From positions 1 to 64,000 of the forward strand of contig JASLGM010000022.1 in assembly GCA_030150045.1 (NCBI GenBank): a stretch of 64,000 nucleotides of DNA, given 5' to 3'. Below the pieces are notes generated by a model. That model was not told the origin of the DNA, did not search any database, and saw only the letters and a program-made list of their open reading frames with translations. The stretch is from Taishania sp. (GTDB lineage: Bacteria; Bacteroidota; Bacteroidia; Flavobacteriales_D; Crocinitomicaceae). Made by a program: the position numbers and the translations under genes. Shown here one piece after another: positions 26,817 through 35,685 of this stretch; the stretch's first letter is position 1; each line of letters begins with the position of its first letter.

Positions 26817-28172
26817 ATGGAGCGACAGAATTTTAATATAGTAGTAGTAGAGGATAATAGCTGGTACAATAAACTTTTAGTATATACTTTGAAGTTGAAT
26901 CCAGATTATAATGTTGTCTCCTTCACAAGTGGGAAGGAATTGTTAGATAATTTGAATAATGATATTGATCTCATTACATTAGATTATCGACTGGAAGATT
27001 ATGACGGAAGTCAATTGTTAATCAAAATTAGAGACTTCAATCCTGACATAAAAGTAATTGTCATCTCTGAACAGAGTGAAATTACCGTAGCTGTTCAATT
27101 ATTAAAGGACGGTGCGTATGATTATTTGGTAAAAAGTGATGATATACGAGAAAGACTTCTAAATACCACTCAGAATGCGTTAAATGTAAAGAATCTAGAA
27201 CGAAAGATTGAAACGTTGCAGAATGAAGTAACTCAAAAATATGAATTTTCTAATTCAATTATTGGTAACTCTGATACTGTAAAAAGAGTACATCAATTAG
27301 TAGGGAAAGCAGTGACAAATAATATTACAGTAATTGTTACAGGTGAAACTGGTACGGGAAAAGAAGTGGTTTCAAAAGCTATTCATTATAATTCGGTTAG
27401 ATCAAAAGAACCATTTGTAGCCATTAATATGGCGGCAATACCAGCAGACTTACTAGAGAGTGAGTTGTTTGGACATGAAAAGGGAGCGTTTACTGGAGCG
27501 CATGCTAGAAGAATAGGAAAGTTTGAAGAGGCAGGAAAAGGAACCTTGTTCTTGGATGAAATCGGTGAAATGGAAATGAGTTTTCAAGCGAAACTTTTAC
27601 GAGCATTACAAGAAAGAGAATTTAATAGAGTGGGAAGTAATGAAATGGTAAAGATTGAAAGCCGTATCATTGTTGCAACTAATAGAGATCTTCTTCATGA
27701 AGTGAGAGAAGGGAAATTTAGAGAAGATTTATATTATCGATTATTTGGTTTACAAATTCATTTACCTCCATTAAGAGAAAGAGATAAAGATGCTATACTA
27801 TTAAGTCGCTTTTTTATCAAGAATTTCTGTAAAGATAATGGAATGGAAGATAAAGAACTTTCGGATGCAGCGAAAGATAAAATTCTGAAATATTCTTGGC
27901 CTGGAAACATCAGAGAACTTAAGTCCGTTGTTGAATTAAGTGTAATTATGGCAAATGGAAATGTTATTGAAGCAGAAGATGTAACGGTGCAACCCCAGCA
28001 GTTTCTTCAAGATTTGATGTTAACTGAAAGAAGTATGCGTGATTATGAAATTGAAATTGTAAAATACTACATGCGACGATTTAATAACAACACAAAAATG
28101 GTTGCCGATCATCTAAAGATTGGACAAACCACAGTGTATAGGATATTGAAAGAAGCTGAAATCAACAACTAA
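26817..28172 (+). CDS. Sigma-54-dependent response regulator (NtrC family)
   Basis: 451 residues. The N-terminal receiver has VVVEDNSWYN and phospho-Asp56 (LITLDYRLEDYDG). The AAA+ domain has Walker A GETGTGKE, the sigma-54 contact loop GAFTGA (ESELFGHEKGAFTGAHARR), Walker B GTLFLDEIGEM, and NIRELKSVVE. The C-terminal Fis-type helix-turn-helix is MVADHLKIGQTTVYRILKEAEI. It activates RpoN promoters when phosphorylated. It starts 3 bp after the hybrid kinase stop, which is almost certainly its partner. Confidence 0.94.
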   Translation: MERQNFNIVVVEDNSWYNKLLVYTLKLNPDYNVVSFTSGKELLDNLNNDIDLITLDYRLEDYDGSQLLIKIRDFNPDIKVIVISEQSEITVAVQLLKDGAYDYLVKSDDIRERLLNTTQNALNVKNLERKIETLQNEVTQKYEFSNSIIGNSDTVKRVHQLVGKAVTNNITVIVTGETGTGKEVVSKAIHYNSVRSKEPFVAINMAAIPADLLESELFGHEKGAFTGAHARRIGKFEEAGKGTLFLDEIGEMEMSFQAKLLRALQEREFNRVGSNEMVKIESRIIVATNRDLLHEVREGKFREDLYYRLFGLQIHLPPLRERDKDAILLSRFFIKNFCKDNGMEDKELSDAAKDKILKYSWPGNIRELKSVVELSVIMANGNVIEAEDVTVQPQQFLQDLMLTERSMRDYEIEIVKYYMRRFNNNTKMVADHLKIGQTTVYRILKEAEINN

Positions 28173-28187
28173 ATTAAAGCGAAAAAG

Positions 28188-28715
28188 ATGAAAAAAAAAG
28201 TAGTAGCATTTTTGGTATTTACTTGTATAGTGACATTGTCAGCATGTAAAAAAGAAGAGCAAATGCATTTTGATATTCAGATGAATGCGGATTCATTGGC
28301 ATTTGATACCTTAGATATTCATATAAAGGAAATATGGGCGAATTTTTCTTCTGGGAAAGAGGCTTCGAAATGGGAACTTATCCATACAGAAGGAAAAACG
28401 ATAAATTGGATACACCTTAGTCACTCGACTGATTCTTTGATGTTCAAAGGGCTTTCGATTGATAAGGTTGACGTTTTACAACAGTTACGATTTGTAGTAG
28501 ACCCTGTAAAATCCATGGCAACGCATTTCTCAGACACCTTAGGTGTTAAAATGATAGATCCATCATTTGGCATTCAAAATTTAGTCAATAAAAAGGTAGA
28601 GCGAAATGGGAATTATGTGTTGACTTTACAATTAATAATGGACTCTACATATACGCAAGACAGTATTTTATTTATTGCACCACGAATAAAAACAAACACT
28701 TTTGGCAAAATGTGA
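28188..28715 (+). CDS. Lipoprotein, possibly DUF4382-like
   Basis: 175 residues. The lipobox is VTLSACKKE (Cys20). The pattern DTLDIHIKEIWANFSSG..KWELIHTEGKTINWIHLSHSTDSLMFKGLSIDKVDVLQQLRFVVDP resembles the DUF4382 beta-sandwich (a strand, a Trp-containing strand, then a pattern like 'gkyxQlRl'), but I am only moderately sure. Location is the periplasmic face or cell surface. It sits 15 bp after the sigma-54 regulator, so it may be co-transcribed. Function unknown. Confidence 0.65.
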   Translation: MKKKVVAFLVFTCIVTLSACKKEEQMHFDIQMNADSLAFDTLDIHIKEIWANFSSGKEASKWELIHTEGKTINWIHLSHSTDSLMFKGLSIDKVDVLQQLRFVVDPVKSMATHFSDTLGVKMIDPSFGIQNLVNKKVERNGNYVLTLQLIMDSTYTQDSILFIAPRIKTNTFGKM

Positions 28716-28931
28716 TTCAAAATGAAATGGTTTTTTTCAAAATGAAAATATTTAAAAGGGATAGGGAAGTTTGACTTTGATCAATTGTTTGATTGTCAGG
28801 CGGTTGCTTTATTGGTGTTCTCATGGCACGGTTTTTACTATATAGTAAGTAACATACTAAACCAAAAAAGGGAATATATAAACGGGAAACTGTTGCCAAG
28901 ATATAAAAACCCCTATCTTTTTTACAACTAG

Positions 28932-28965
28932 AAAATAGTCCGACGCCCGTTGGACTATTTTTGTT
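28932..28965. terminator. Bidirectional terminator
   Basis: Stem AAATAGTCC / GGACTATTT with T's on the plus side and A's on the other. It overlaps the stop codon of the minus-strand gene at 28955, and serves that gene and the plus-strand kinase operon. Confidence 0.6.
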
Positions 28966-29299
28966 TTATGAAATTCATTTCGAATATATCGTTCAACGAT
29001 ATGGTTAATTCATTTTCTTCTAGGCTGATAATGGTATAACTGTCATTTGTATGGAAGACCTCACTCTTCAATTGAATTTTGTCTTTGTCAAGTGTGAATG
29101 TTCCTCGGTCCATTTCTTCTTCGCTATCGTAATTGATTTGAAATTCGCCCTGTTTTGAGAAAATAAAAGTGCTGTGTCCTGAACCAGATTCTTCCCACGT
29201 CCCATAAAGCTTCTTCTTGTCGAAGGGCTTACAACCTAAGAAGAAAAAGGTCACGACCAGCACAAATAGTAGAGTAAAGTATGATTGTAGTGTTTTCAT
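28955..29299 (-). CDS. Small lipoprotein, lipocalin-like
   Basis: 114 residues. Signal peptide with lipobox TFFFLGC (about Cys23). The mature part KLYGTWEESGSGHSTFIFSKQGEFQINYDSEEEMDRGTFTLDKDKIQL alternates strands, with the G.W at the first strand and F.F..G.F pattern seen in small lipocalin-like Bacteroidetes lipoproteins. Function unknown; no confident family name. It lies 32 bp beyond the AMP nucleosidase start side, on the same strand and downstream of that gene. Confidence 0.65.
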   Translation of the reverse strand: MKTLQSYFTLLFVLVVTFFFLGCKPFDKKKLYGTWEESGSGHSTFIFSKQGEFQINYDSEEEMDRGTFTLDKDKIQLKSEVFHTNDSYTIISLEENELTISLNDIFEMNFIKQK

Positions 29300-29331
29300 G
29301 TAAAAAGGTTTTTCAGTATGCCTAAGTTACA

Positions 29332-30108
29332 TTAAAATCTTAAGTGTTTGACAGTGTGTCCATTATTTTTTAATTGTTTCAATGAATCAATACCGATTTC
29401 GATGTGTGCATTCACGAAGTCTTTCGTTACGTTTGAGTCACTTTCTGCAGTTTTTACCCCTTCAGAAACCATAGGTTGGTCAGATACAAGCAGTAATGCT
29501 CCTACTGGAATTTCATTTGCAAAACCAACACTAAAAATTGTTGCTGTTTCCATATCAATGGCCATAGCACGTATGGATTTTAAATACTCTTTAAAATCTT
29601 CATCATGTTCCCAGACGCGACGATTGGTGGTGAAGCATGTACCTGTCCAATAATCACGACCATGGTCACGAATTGTAGTTGATATTGCTTTCTGTAATTC
29701 GAATGCGGGTAAGGCTGGGACTTCAGGAGGGAAATAGTCATTACTTGTGCCTTCTCCACGAATTGCTGCGATAGGAAGGATGAGGTCACCTACTAGGTTT
29801 TTACGTTTAAGGCCGCCACATTTCCCCAAGAATAATACGGCCTTTGGAGAAATTGCCGATAATAAGTCCATGCATGTTGCGGCTGAAGCACTTCCCATTC
29901 CAAAATTCATAATAGTTATGCCATCAGCGGTTGCTGTCTGCATTGGTTTATCGTGCCCCATTACTTCTACGCCATAAGTCTTAGCGAAGATTTCTACGTA
30001 ATTGTGAAAGTTACAAAGTAAAATGTATTTACCGAATTGATCAAGACTGCGCCCTGTATATCTGGGTAGCCAATTGTTAACGATTTCTTCTTTTGTTTTC
30101 ATACCCAT
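29332..30108 (-). CDS. amn: AMP nucleosidase (short Bacteroidetes form)
   Basis: 258 residues, the length of the catalytic-domain-only form. It belongs to the nucleoside phosphorylase/MTA-SAH nucleosidase fold: ITIMNFGMGSASAATCMDLLSA, AVLFLGKCGGLKRKNLVGDLILPIAAIRGEGTSNDYFPPEVPALPAF, CFTTNRRVWEHDEDF, and AIDMETATIFSVGFANEIPVGALLLVSDQPM with the Glu of the purine site. It cleaves AMP to adenine and ribose-5-phosphate. The start could be the ATG at 30108 or the in-frame ATG at 30102 (MKTKEEIVNNWLPRYTG). Preceded by the terminator of the peptidase gene. Confidence 0.88.
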   Translation of the reverse strand: MGMKTKEEIVNNWLPRYTGRSLDQFGKYILLCNFHNYVEIFAKTYGVEVMGHDKPMQTATADGITIMNFGMGSASAATCMDLLSAISPKAVLFLGKCGGLKRKNLVGDLILPIAAIRGEGTSNDYFPPEVPALPAFELQKAISTTIRDHGRDYWTGTCFTTNRRVWEHDEDFKEYLKSIRAMAIDMETATIFSVGFANEIPVGALLLVSDQPMVSEGVKTAESDSNVTKDFVNAHIEIGIDSLKQLKNNGHTVKHLRF

Positions 30109-30117
30109 TAAATTATA

Positions 30118-30142
30118 AAAAAAAAGCCTCTTTCGAGGCTTA
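30118..30142 (-). terminator. Terminator of the dipeptidyl peptidase gene
   Basis: On the minus strand AAGCCTC GAAA GAGGCTT is followed by a run of T's. It separates the peptidase from the AMP nucleosidase. Confidence 0.8.
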
Positions 30143-30145
30143 ATG

Positions 30146-32161
30146 TTATTTTAAAAAATGATAATTTTTACCATAGTAAAGCATTTGCTCAACGAATGTT
30201 TGTTTATTTTCAATTTTAATATCTGTAATTTTTCCATTCTTGTCTGTTACAGGAACTAAGATAGGGTTAACAAACCCAGAGTACGGAGCCATGTTTAAAG
30301 GCGCGTAACGATCTAGTACCTCTTTGTGAACTGCTTGGTCAACTTTACGACCATACGTTTCAACAAGCGCTTGCCCCGCCTTGAAATCACCTTCCGATTT
30401 TATGCGCTGGATTTCACGAAGTAAATCACCAAATAAACCTCTAAGTTTACTATAATCGTTGATTTTCACATAGGTTTTACCATCTTTCTTTACCCATTCA
30501 GCAACGTTGTCTTTGGCTCCTTTTTCCATTACCCACTTCGCAACTAATTGACGGTTTTGCATGTGTTCTTCTTCAATGTTTTTACCCAAATTAATGCGTT
30601 GAAGTTGCGTAATAAGACCGTTTCTTAAATAACTGTCATATTCTGCTTTTGCTACCTCTAGCGATTCCATCAACTTTAAGTCAAGCATCTTTTGGTCATA
30701 CATGAAATACAAAGCCACTAAATCTGCTCTTGCTTCTTCTAATGTACTAGAATATTGTTTCAGCGTACTTGCTGGAGGTAATACACCTGGGTTTATCTGA
30801 CCTGATGCATGACCAATAACCTCGTGTAGAGCAGTATGTAACTTTCCTGCAAGACCAGCATATTTAATCGCACGCTCTTTTTCTTCTTTAGAATATGCAA
30901 ATTCATTAATCAAACCTGGGCCACCTGCTTTTTCATAAGCAGAAATAATGTTACCTAAACTAACTGATTTTGAACCGTGCTCAGCTCTAATCCAATCGTT
31001 ATTTGGAAGGTTTACTCCTATTGGTGTAGAAGGTGAGGCATCACCAGATTCAGATGCAACTTGTACTACTTTGTAACTAACACCAGTTACTTTCTTCTTT
31101 TTGTGTGCGTCCATGATCGAAGAATGATCTTCAAACCATTGTACGTTTTCAGCTAAAACCTTCATTTGTTTACTAGCTTCAAAATCAGTAATCTGAACAA
31201 TTGATTCATACGCCGCACGTTTACCAATTGCGTCATTGTATACCTCAATAAATCCAAGGATCCAATCGATGTCACCATGAGTGGATTCTGCCCATAGGAT
31301 GTTGTAGTCATCCCATGTTTTTAAATCTCCTGTGTGGAAATACTCAATTAATTTTGTAATAGCTTGTGCTTGCATTTTGTTTTCAGCAACACCTTTCGCT
31401 AATTCTAACCATTTAACAACCTCACTTAATGCAGAGCCATATTTCCCTCCAATTTTCCACGTGTCTTCCGTTAGCTTACCATCCTTAAGAACTAGCGTAG
31501 AGTTTAGACCAAGTTCGATTGGGCGTGAAGGATCAGCCATTTTGATGTTCGCATAAAAATCCTCCACCATCTTTTGCGTCACGCCAGCACCATAGAAACC
31601 ATTTGCTGAGGCTGAAATCACGTCAGCTGATTCACGGTCTTTTTTAGATTTAGCAATAGTAGGGTCGAACATAATCTCCATAGTTTCAGCTGTCATCTTG
31701 AAAGAAACATCTGATAATAAATTAGAGAAATATGCTTTTGTAAATGTTGGGTTAAATTTTTCATTTCCATAATGGTGATGTAGACCGTTTGCAAAGAAAA
31801 CTTGTTTTGCATAGCTTTCAAATTCAGCCCAATCTTTCGTCGACTTGTCTCCAGAATACGTTTCTAAAATTGTCTCCAAAGCCTTCCTTACTTCTAAGTT
31901 ATGTGGATTATTCTGATCCCATAAAATATCACGACCAGAAAGTCCAGCTTGTGCTAGGTAGTACACAAAAAGTTTCTGATTTAGTGATAGTTGATCAAAG
32001 CCTTCAATGTCATAACGTAAAACCTGAACATCAGCGAAACGATCCACGATTACATCTGATGTAGTCGCAATTGCTTCTCCTTTTTTATCCGCTTTTTCGT
32101 TTGAACAGCAAGCACTTGTAATAGCAGCCAAAATTGCGCCACTTATGAATAAATGTTTCAT
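30146..32161 (-). CDS. Dipeptidyl peptidase III-like metallopeptidase (M49) lipoprotein
   Basis: 671 residues, matching the ~675 of bacterial DPP III. A lipoprotein signal (MKHLFISGAILAAITSACCS) anchors it. The zinc motif HEVIGH spans residues 446-451 (HExxGH, as in bacterial members; eukaryotic ones have HELLGH), and the third ligand lies in LEEARAD (475-480). Other M49 blocks are GINLPNDW-like NLPNNDWIRAEHGSKSVSLGNI and AGLAGKLHTALHEVIGH. It removes dipeptides from the N-terminus of short peptides and should act at the envelope. Single gene with its own terminator. Confidence 0.92.
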   Translation of the reverse strand: MKHLFISGAILAAITSACCSNEKADKKGEAIATTSDVIVDRFADVQVLRYDIEGFDQLSLNQKLFVYYLAQAGLSGRDILWDQNNPHNLEVRKALETILETYSGDKSTKDWAEFESYAKQVFFANGLHHHYGNEKFNPTFTKAYFSNLLSDVSFKMTAETMEIMFDPTIAKSKKDRESADVISASANGFYGAGVTQKMVEDFYANIKMADPSRPIELGLNSTLVLKDGKLTEDTWKIGGKYGSALSEVVKWLELAKGVAENKMQAQAITKLIEYFHTGDLKTWDDYNILWAESTHGDIDWILGFIEVYNDAIGKRAAYESIVQITDFEASKQMKVLAENVQWFEDHSSIMDAHKKKKVTGVSYKVVQVASESGDASPSTPIGVNLPNNDWIRAEHGSKSVSLGNIISAYEKAGGPGLINEFAYSKEEKERAIKYAGLAGKLHTALHEVIGHASGQINPGVLPPASTLKQYSSTLEEARADLVALYFMYDQKMLDLKLMESLEVAKAEYDSYLRNGLITQLQRINLGKNIEEEHMQNRQLVAKWVMEKGAKDNVAEWVKKDGKTYVKINDYSKLRGLFGDLLREIQRIKSEGDFKAGQALVETYGRKVDQAVHKEVLDRYAPLNMAPYSGFVNPILVPVTDKNGKITDIKIENKQTFVEQMLYYGKNYHFLK

Positions 32162-32408
32162 GTGTTTACTTTTTTTATTGGATGTAATAATACTAAAAAA
32201 AGCTAAGGTTTTTTCTTAATTGGATATATGCAATTACTTAATCGGTTAATTTTCTCAGAAAAGTGCAATTTGAAAAAAAAAGTAAGAAACAAAAAAAATC
32301 TATAAGAAATTATTGATTTTTATTTTATATTTATTTCATTGTTAGTCTCTTAGTTGTATTAAACGGTGACTAAAATAAGAAAACTAATTATTACCTAAAA
32401 TAGAATAC

Positions 32409-33725
32409 ATGTTTAAGCTACTACTGTATCTGCCGCTATTATTATCTTTTGGCGTATTTCCGTTAAATGTATCTGCTCAAATTTTTTTTTCAAATAGCGC
32501 AAATGTTTACGTAGCAAGTAATGCTACTTTATACTGTAATGGAGGAATTCAGTTGATTGGAAATTCTACACTTACAAATCAAGGAGAGATAACTACTACT
32601 CTTTTATCTTCAAACAGTTCTGCAGGTAATTTTGAAATTCAATTACAAGCTAATGTGGATGGGAATGGTGTGTACCGTGTTGAACAGGATTGGATTAATG
32701 ACGGTCTTTTTAATGCGCAAACAAGTGAAGTTGTATTATTCGGCAATAAGGAACAATTTATTTCTTCAACAAATGGAGTAGAGACCCAGTTTAATAATTT
32801 AACTTTAAGAGGAGGGGGAAGTAATCAAGATGCCCGTAAAACCTTAGTTAATGTCAATGCGGCAACTGGGATTGATGGTATTTTAGATTTAGCAAATCGT
32901 GAATTGAATACAGACACTCAACTTTTTACTGTTCAAAATAAAAGTCAACATGCTATTTTGTTTGCCACACCATTTAAGGCGGAAGGATTTGTAAGCAGCA
33001 TTGGTAATGGTGCATTGGTACGATTTACCAATCAAAAAGAAACATATGTTTTTCCTGTTGGTTCTAGTGTTGGTGTTCGGAGGTTTAGGCCAGTAACAAT
33101 TGAACCCAATTCTTTGGATGAAAATATTTTCGCTGTTAGATTTAATAATTACTCAGGAAATATAGACCAGTATAATGTAACAGATTTTCAAGAACCAATT
33201 TCAGAAGTAAATGATGGATTTTATCATTCCGTAGAACAAATTCAAGGAACAATTTCCCCAGATCTCTCTTTATTTTATTTACCTGCTGATGATCGTGAAT
33301 GGGAAGGGGTAGGAATTTGGAATCCTTGGGATCGCAAATGGAATGCAGTGGCTTCAGCAAAAGAGGTGATAGGAGATTTTTCAGCTTACAAGCTTATTAA
33401 TTGGAATCTTTCCAATACTATGAATCATTTTGCATTGATTAATACATCAACTCCATTAAGTATTCCAAATGTTTTTACACCAAATAATGATGGGATAAAT
33501 GATCACTTTGTTATTTCAGGTACAGGTTTTACAGAATATCAATTAGTGATTGTGAATAGATGGGGAGAAATTGTATTTGAAACCGATAATCCTAAAAATG
33601 GCTGGGATGGTAAATCAAATGGAAAACTTTGTAGCGATGGCGTTTATTTTTATTCGTTTTCTGCTGTTCAAAATAAGGAATCTTTAAAAAAACATGGACA
33701 CATTACTTTAATTGGAAATAAATAA
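32409..33725 (+). CDS. T9SS type B sorting domain protein
   Basis: 438 residues. Signal peptide ([21 protein letters not shown]). A repeated beta-strand region follows ([36 protein letters not shown]..), resembling right-handed beta-helix or autotransporter-like surface proteins. The C-terminus is the gliding-motility-associated domain ([58 protein letters not shown]). Exported by T9SS. First gene of a three-gene operon with the collagen-like protein (5-bp gap). Confidence 0.87.
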   Translation: MFKLLLYLPLLLSFGVFPLNVSAQIFFSNSANVYVASNATLYCNGGIQLIGNSTLTNQGEITTTLLSSNSSAGNFEIQLQANVDGNGVYRVEQDWINDGLFNAQTSEVVLFGNKEQFISSTNGVETQFNNLTLRGGGSNQDARKTLVNVNAATGIDGILDLANRELNTDTQLFTVQNKSQHAILFATPFKAEGFVSSIGNGALVRFTNQKETYVFPVGSSVGVRRFRPVTIEPNSLDENIFAVRFNNYSGNIDQYNVTDFQEPISEVNDGFYHSVEQIQGTISPDLSLFYLPADDREWEGVGIWNPWDRKWNAVASAKEVIGDFSAYKLINWNLSNTMNHFALINTSTPLSIPNVFTPNNDGINDHFVISGTGFTEYQLVIVNRWGEIVFETDNPKNGWDGKSNGKLCSDGVYFYSFSAVQNKESLKKHGHITLIGNK

Positions 33726-33730
33726 TAAAC

Positions 33731-34789
33731 ATGAAAATAAAAAATAAGGCACTGACATTGGCATTCACTTTTGGAGTGATATTACCCTTTTTCTCTCAAA
33801 ATAACGTAGGTATTGGAACCAATACACCAGCTCCAGATGCTGTTTTAGAGCTGAAATCGAATAATCAAGGAGTACTAGTTCCTAGACTAACAACTGCTCA
33901 ACGAACGGGAATCTCAAACCCTAGTATCGGTTTATTGGTATATGATACAGATTTAGAATGCTTTTATTTCTATAAAGGGAATGTGGTCTTATGGGAAAGT
34001 TTATGTACTAGTGGTGGAGGCGGATCAGTAGGTCCACAAGGTCCAGCAGGCCCACAAGGTAATCCCGGAATTGCAGGCCCACAAGGTCCAGCAGGCCCAC
34101 AAGGTAATCCCGGAATTGCAGGCCCACAAGGTCCAGCAGGTCCACAAGGAGATCCCGGAATTGCAGGAGCACAAGGTCCTGCAGGTCCACAAGGAGATCC
34201 CGGAATTGCAGGAGCACAAGGTCCAGCAGGTCCACAAGGAGATCCTGGTATTGCAGGAGCACAAGGTCCAGCAGGTCCACAAGGAGATCCTGGTAATGCA
34301 GGAGCACAAGGTCCAGCAGGTCCGGCAGGCGTTCAAGGCCCAGCAGGACAGAATAATGTTATTCAAAAATATCATCTGATTGGAACAGCAGGACGTTTAG
34401 CGGTTGCCAATGAAATCCCAGTCGTTCAACCAGGTTTGACTCAAACATTTACATTAACAGCTCCCTCAACAATTGTTGTTACAGCTACAATTGGAGCACT
34501 AAATACACAAACTACATCTGGAGCTTATTCCAACGTAGATATGGTACTTTATGTGGATGGAAGTTATCTTCCAGTAGGCGGTTGGAATCGTTTTTCTATC
34601 GTAAATGGTAATAATACCAATTCGTTTAACACTTGTACGCTTCAGTCCATGTTTACACTGCCCGCAGGTACACACACTATTGATCTAAGAACATTTAGAC
34701 AGAATGGTTCGACAACTCCAGTGAACATTGGATCCAACGGGCTAACAGATGTTAATCCTGGAGAACTGACTATATTAATATTGAACTAA
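33731..34789 (+). CDS. Collagen-like triple-helix repeat surface protein
   Basis: 352 residues. Signal peptide ([23 protein letters not shown]). The N-terminal domain [44 protein letters not shown] is a short module common at the N-terminus of Bacteroidetes fibre proteins. About 107 residues of unbroken Gly-X-Y ([17 protein letters not shown] units) follow from residue 101. The C-terminal ~140 residues are a beta-rich head ([36 protein letters not shown]) like C1q/TNF-type or phage-tail knobs. It probably forms a trimeric stalk-and-head fibre at the cell surface. No T9SS domain of its own is seen. Co-transcribed with the flanking genes. Confidence 0.85.
   Translation: MKIKNKALTLAFTFGVILPFFSQNNVGIGTNTPAPDAVLELKSNNQGVLVPRLTTAQRTGISNPSIGLLVYDTDLECFYFYKGNVVLWESLCTSGGGGSVGPQGPAGPQGNPGIAGPQGPAGPQGNPGIAGPQGPAGPQGDPGIAGAQGPAGPQGDPGIAGAQGPAGPQGDPGIAGAQGPAGPQGDPGNAGAQGPAGPAGVQGPAGQNNVIQKYHLIGTAGRLAVANEIPVVQPGLTQTFTLTAPSTIVVTATIGALNTQTTSGAYSNVDMVLYVDGSYLPVGGWNRFSIVNGNNTNSFNTCTLQSMFTLPAGTHTIDLRTFRQNGSTTPVNIGSNGLTDVNPGELTILILN
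34031..34350 (+). repeat. Gly-X-Y coding tandem repeat, 45-bp unit
   Basis: A 45-bp unit coding for 15 residues ([15 protein letters not shown] type) repeats about seven times with few changes (AAT/GAT and CCC/CCT variants). The regular composition keeps all reading frames open, which explains long but spurious frames on both strands here. Confidence 0.85.
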
Positions 34790-34799
34790 ACGATCAGAT

Positions 34800-35054
34800 A
34801 TGAAATTATTTATTGTTTTAATAATGAGCTTTTTAAACGCCTTCCTTTTTTCGCAAGAATTCACAACATCTAAAACGAATACCGTTAAAGAGGTGGTTCA
34901 AGTAGAAAAGGAAATAACCTCCGAGGAAGAAACTGTTCTGGTGAATACTGTAAAGAAAAAAACAGAAATAAAAATGGGTGAAGTGAGGAAGGAAGAAGTT
35001 CAAGCGAAATCCAGCAATACAGTAATGAATACGACTAAAAAAGTGCAGAATTAA
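34800..35054 (+). CDS. Small secreted protein of unknown function
   Basis: 84 residues. Signal peptide MKLFIVLIMSFLNAFLFSQ, then a short, highly charged, Lys/Glu/Thr/Val-rich mature part (VKEVVQVEKEITSEEETVLVNTVKKKTEIK) without cysteine or known motif. It lies 10 bp after the collagen-like gene and is probably the last gene of that operon. No family recognised. The next sequence is element A copy 5. Confidence 0.6.
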   Translation: MKLFIVLIMSFLNAFLFSQEFTTSKTNTVKEVVQVEKEITSEEETVLVNTVKKKTEIKMGEVRKEEVQAKSSNTVMNTTKKVQN

Positions 35055-35096
35055 GTTCGATGTCATGTGACCTCTTTTTTATTGATTTTATTTTTT

Positions 35097-35201
35097 GGCG
35101 TAACCCTTTTCCCAAGTAAACTTTCGAGAAAGGGTCGGGCTATCCGTTTTATCTTTTGTTTCACTGCGTTTACAAAAGGATATCACTGCTATCCCTTACG
35201 C
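35097..35201 (+). repeat. Element A, copy 5 (left flank of CRISPR-Cas)
   Basis: Frame GGCGT..GGGTCGGGCTATCCG..CACTGCTATCCCTTACGC with stems ACCCTTT / AAAGGGT and ATCTTTTGT / ACAAAAGGAT. The 140-bp block 35091-35230 differs from 45468-45607 at only one base by eye. Confidence 0.8.
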
Positions 35202-35251
35202 GGGATGAGGTTTTCAGAAGGAAGATTTTTGTAGAAAAAAGGATCGTTTTT

Positions 35252-35398
35252 CAGCCAGGGCGGAGCGGTGATAGCTAAACGATCGGTAAACGGTGTGAAC
35301 GCTAGTTTACCACTGCGACCAGCGGAAGCGCTTGGTAAACAGCTGGTGAACCCTTTTGCCGAAGTTTACTAAAACGCGTAGACCGTTAAGGATGCCAG
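35252..35398 (+). repeat. Element B, copy 3
   Basis: Follows element A copy 5 after a ~50-nt linker. Contains the perfect pair GGTAAAC / GTTTACC around GGTGTGAACGCTA. One extra G in CGGAGCGGTGATAGC breaks the 39-codon frame at its 5' end. The 3' part of the frame (GVNASLP..RP.EALGKQLVN) is intact. From 35399 to 35685 no supported gene is seen; 35441-35475 shares TTTCGTAAGACAAAAAG with the flank of element B copy 4. Confidence 0.78.
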
Positions 35399-35685
35399 AG
35401 AGAAAAATAACAAGATTAGGGAAATGAAAATAGCACGGACTTTAAATTTCGACTTTTTCGTAAGACAAAAAGCAATGATTTTTTTTTAAAGTAAAAAATA
35501 ATTCTAAAGAAATTGATGTGGAAGAAGTATTGGAAAACAAGTGTTTATTGGATGAGAATGAGCTTGATAAATCAATAAATGGTGTGAATGCTGACCTGAA
35601 TACCTTGTTTAGGAGTAGTTATTTTTGTGTAAAAACTTGATGTTTTAGCTTTCTAACCCGCTTTTTAAGTGTTTGGGATGAATAG

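Noticed and set aside
34008..34379. Long frames on both strands within the collagen-like gene
   Set aside because: They result from the 45-bp periodic Gly-X-Y coding sequence.
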